Of a stretch of DNA of 6,648 nucleotides, positions 5,824-6,648 are shown one piece after another. Origin of the DNA: DATGLE01 sp035294325 (GTDB lineage: Bacteria > Chloroflexota > Ktedonobacteria > Ktedonobacterales > Ktedonobacteraceae); NCBI GenBank assembly GCA_035294325.1, contig DATGLE010000112.1:1-6648 (forward strand), in the 5' to 3' direction. A program made the position numbers and the translations under genes. Under the pieces are notes generated by a model. It saw nothing but the letters and a program-made list of their open reading frames with translations, was not told where the DNA came from and ran no database searches. Each line of letters opens with the position of its first letter. Within the stretch, counting starts at the first letter, position 1.

Positions 5824-6030
5824 CTATCTCCCTCCCTGCGTTGGTGATGCTGTATTGAGCGGGACCGTGGGCAGATTCTCGATCAGCCGGCGCTGGAATT
5901 GTGCCAGCAGCCGGTTGACCTCCTGCTCTCGCCAGAAATAGCGCGTGTGACGACCGATGGCGGCATTGAGCGCGATCACCTCATTAGGTGTCGCCTGCAC
6001 ACAGATAAGCGGCTCCTGATACTTTTTCAT
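5824..6030 (-). CDS. Small protein of unknown function (68 aa)
   Basis: I do not recognise this protein. The ATG at 6030 is chosen because AGGAGAGG lies about 10 nt upstream; an earlier in-frame ATG at 6066 has no ribosome site. The product begins MKKYQEPLICVQATPNEV. Its middle is rich in Arg, Gln and aromatics and likely helical (RHTRYFWREQEVNRLL), and it ends in a polar Pro/Thr/Gly tail. No membrane segment or signal peptide is seen. Its last codons contain the ribosome site for the gene at 5819, which supports an operon. The preceding gene ends 59 bp upstream on the same strand. Confidence 0.65.
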   Translation of the reverse strand: MKKYQEPLICVQATPNEVIALNAAIGRHTRYFWREQEVNRLLAQFQRRLIENLPTVPLNTASPTQGGR

Positions 6031-6089
6031 AAGGCGCTTGCTTCCTCTCCTTTCGTTCAGCCACATCGATCATAGTGGGACCTCGCCTG

Positions 6090-6323
6090 CTATCGTATCT
6101 CCTTCTCCATTACTTCCACGACCATGCGGGCAGCTTCTTCTTTTCCCACGAGATCAATCAGGGCTTCATGGCAGGCGCCCATGCGCTCCATACGTGCTGT
6201 GATAAACTTGTGGCGCGCGGTCACGGCATAGCCGTGTAATCCTAATCTTGCGGCAGAGCACTCCTGCTCAATCTGCTGCAAGAGCCGCGCCACTTCGCTC
6301 TTGTTCTCGCTCCGTTCTGACAT
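6090..6323 (-). CDS. Small helical protein of unknown function (77 aa)
   Basis: I do not recognise this protein. I chose the ATG at 6323 because AGGAGGA lies just upstream at good spacing. Two earlier in-frame ATGs (6356 and 6383) lack such a site. The product is strongly helical and charged, possibly a helical hairpin: ARLLQQIEQECSAARLGL, then FITARMERMGACHEALIDLV, then EEAARMVVEVMEKEIR. There is no signal peptide or membrane segment. It is the first gene of a likely three-gene operon (6323 to 5583) divergent from the XRE gene at 6560. Small helical proteins beside an XRE regulator can be partners or co-regulators, but nothing here proves that. Confidence 0.7.
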   Translation of the reverse strand: MSERSENKSEVARLLQQIEQECSAARLGLHGYAVTARHKFITARMERMGACHEALIDLVGKEEAARMVVEVMEKEIR

Positions 6324-6357
6324 ATCGTCTTCCTCCTGTACTACATTGATATCCATT

Positions 6358-6368
6358 GCTTTGAAAGC
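6358..6368. promoter_or_regulatory. Short palindrome near the small-operon promoter
   Basis: GCTTTGAAAGC is an 11-nt palindrome with a central G, 35 bp upstream of the small operon's first start codon. Its position suits an operator for the divergent XRE protein. No clear -35/-10 pair is visible around it. Tentative. Confidence 0.3.
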
Positions 6369-6370
6369 GA

Positions 6371-6476
6371 ATGCATGGTACACTCTGGGCAGGAACTATT
6401 GCGAATAGTAGCCTGCCCTGTAATGGGAGCGTGAAGCGGCTCCTGCTCCCTGTTCCCATTCGCCTGTCCCATGCAT
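6371..6476. other. Predicted three-way-junction structure in the divergent region
   Basis: An outer stem pairs ATGCATGG (6371-6378) with CCATGCAT (6469-6476) and encloses two hairpins. The first joins GGGCAGG (6387-6393) to CCTGCCC (6412-6418) and continues inside as ACTATT-GCG-AATAGT (6395-6409). The second joins AATGGGA (6422-6428) to TCCCATT (6454-6460), with an alternative inner pairing GGAGC/GCTCC (6426-6430 with 6439-6443). The region has no gene and makes up much of the 236-bp gap between the small operon and the XRE gene. It could be a small RNA, a leader structure, a relic of a different repeat family, or chance pairing. It does not share the sequence blocks of the palindromic repeats elsewhere in the window. 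Confidence 0.45.
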
Positions 6477-6480
6477 CCTG

Positions 6481-6498
6481 CACCTTTAGTATCAGGTG
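6481..6498. promoter_or_regulatory. Operator-like dyad upstream of the XRE gene
   Basis: CACCT and AGGTG are separated by 8 nt (TTAGTATC), giving an 18-bp dyad typical in size for a helix-turn-helix dimer. It lies 61 bp before the XRE start and is a plausible site of autoregulation. I see no convincing promoter boxes beside it. Confidence 0.35.
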
Positions 6499-6559
6499 AA
6501 AGATGCCGTACAACAACGACATTGCTGAGTCAAATGTGTCATGAGAGGAAGGTAGCTAC

Positions 6560-6648
6560 ATGGGAACAGAGATAAAACCGGGAGAGCATCACGGGCGGCT
6601 AGTAGCACAATATCGCAGCTACATGGGCCTGTCTCAACAGGATCTTGC
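6560..6648 (+). CDS. XRE-family helix-turn-helix regulator, N-terminus only (runs off the window)
   Basis: Only 29 complete codons are visible, starting MGTEIKPGEHHGRLVAQYRS. The ribosome site AGGAAGG (6546-6552) is 7 nt from the ATG. RLVAQYRSYMGLSQQDL matches helix 1 and the start of helix 2 of the XRE/Cro-CI fold, where 'LSQ.(D/E)LA' is the usual signature. The rest is missing, so a larger effector region cannot be excluded. It is divergent from the three small genes and probably regulates them and itself; that is inferred from position only. Confidence 0.8.
   Translation, partial: MGTEIKPGEHHGRLVAQYRSYMGLSQQDL

Overview
The window looks like chromosomal DNA from a moderately GC-rich, free-living bacterium. 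My best guess is a large-genome Chloroflexota of the Ktedonobacteria type. This is inferred from the XRE start (LVAQYRSYMGLSQQDL), a PPOX protein of the F420-associated kind, and many small unrecognised genes and intergenic repeats. No rRNA, tRNA or other direct taxonomic marker is present.

Layout. Positions 1-72 hold the right end of a repeat unit cut by the window edge. A membrane sensor histidine kinase (144-2066, +) and an OmpR-type response regulator (2408-3100, +) form a two-component pair, separated by 341 bp carrying two palindromic repeat units. A PPOX-fold flavin/F420-type protein (3102-3515, -) converges on the regulator with 1 bp between the stop codons. A 14-TM DHA2-family drug-type exporter (3706-5202, -) lies upstream of it, and another repeat unit fills the gap between them. 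The exporter's upstream region (5203-5389) holds two dyads, followed by a further repeat unit (5390-5590). Three small unrecognised genes follow on the minus strand (5583-5819, 5824-6030, 6090-6323), probably one operon. A divergent region (6324-6559) contains a predicted three-way-junction fold and dyads. The start of an XRE-type helix-turn-helix gene (6560 onward, +) runs off the window.

The most interesting content is the repeat family, with five copies in 6.6 kb, all between genes. A full unit is about 190-200 bp. It has an outer inverted repeat, a short GC hairpin, a perfect 23-29 bp palindrome with a 3-5 nt loop, a conserved 22-nt GC hairpin block, then exactly 16 nt to a conserved right-end motif. 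The long palindromes differ between copies, yet in each copy the two arms are perfectly complementary. This points to selection for the hairpin or to a mechanism that keeps copying one arm onto the other. The family could be a non-autonomous mobile element or a dispersed structured RNA. No transposase or reverse transcriptase is present to decide.

How the genes work together: the kinase and regulator should signal as a pair, with the hairpins between them probably uncoupling their expression. The exporter and PPOX gene are co-directional and may be a detoxification pair, which is inference only. The XRE protein probably controls the divergent small-gene operon and itself.
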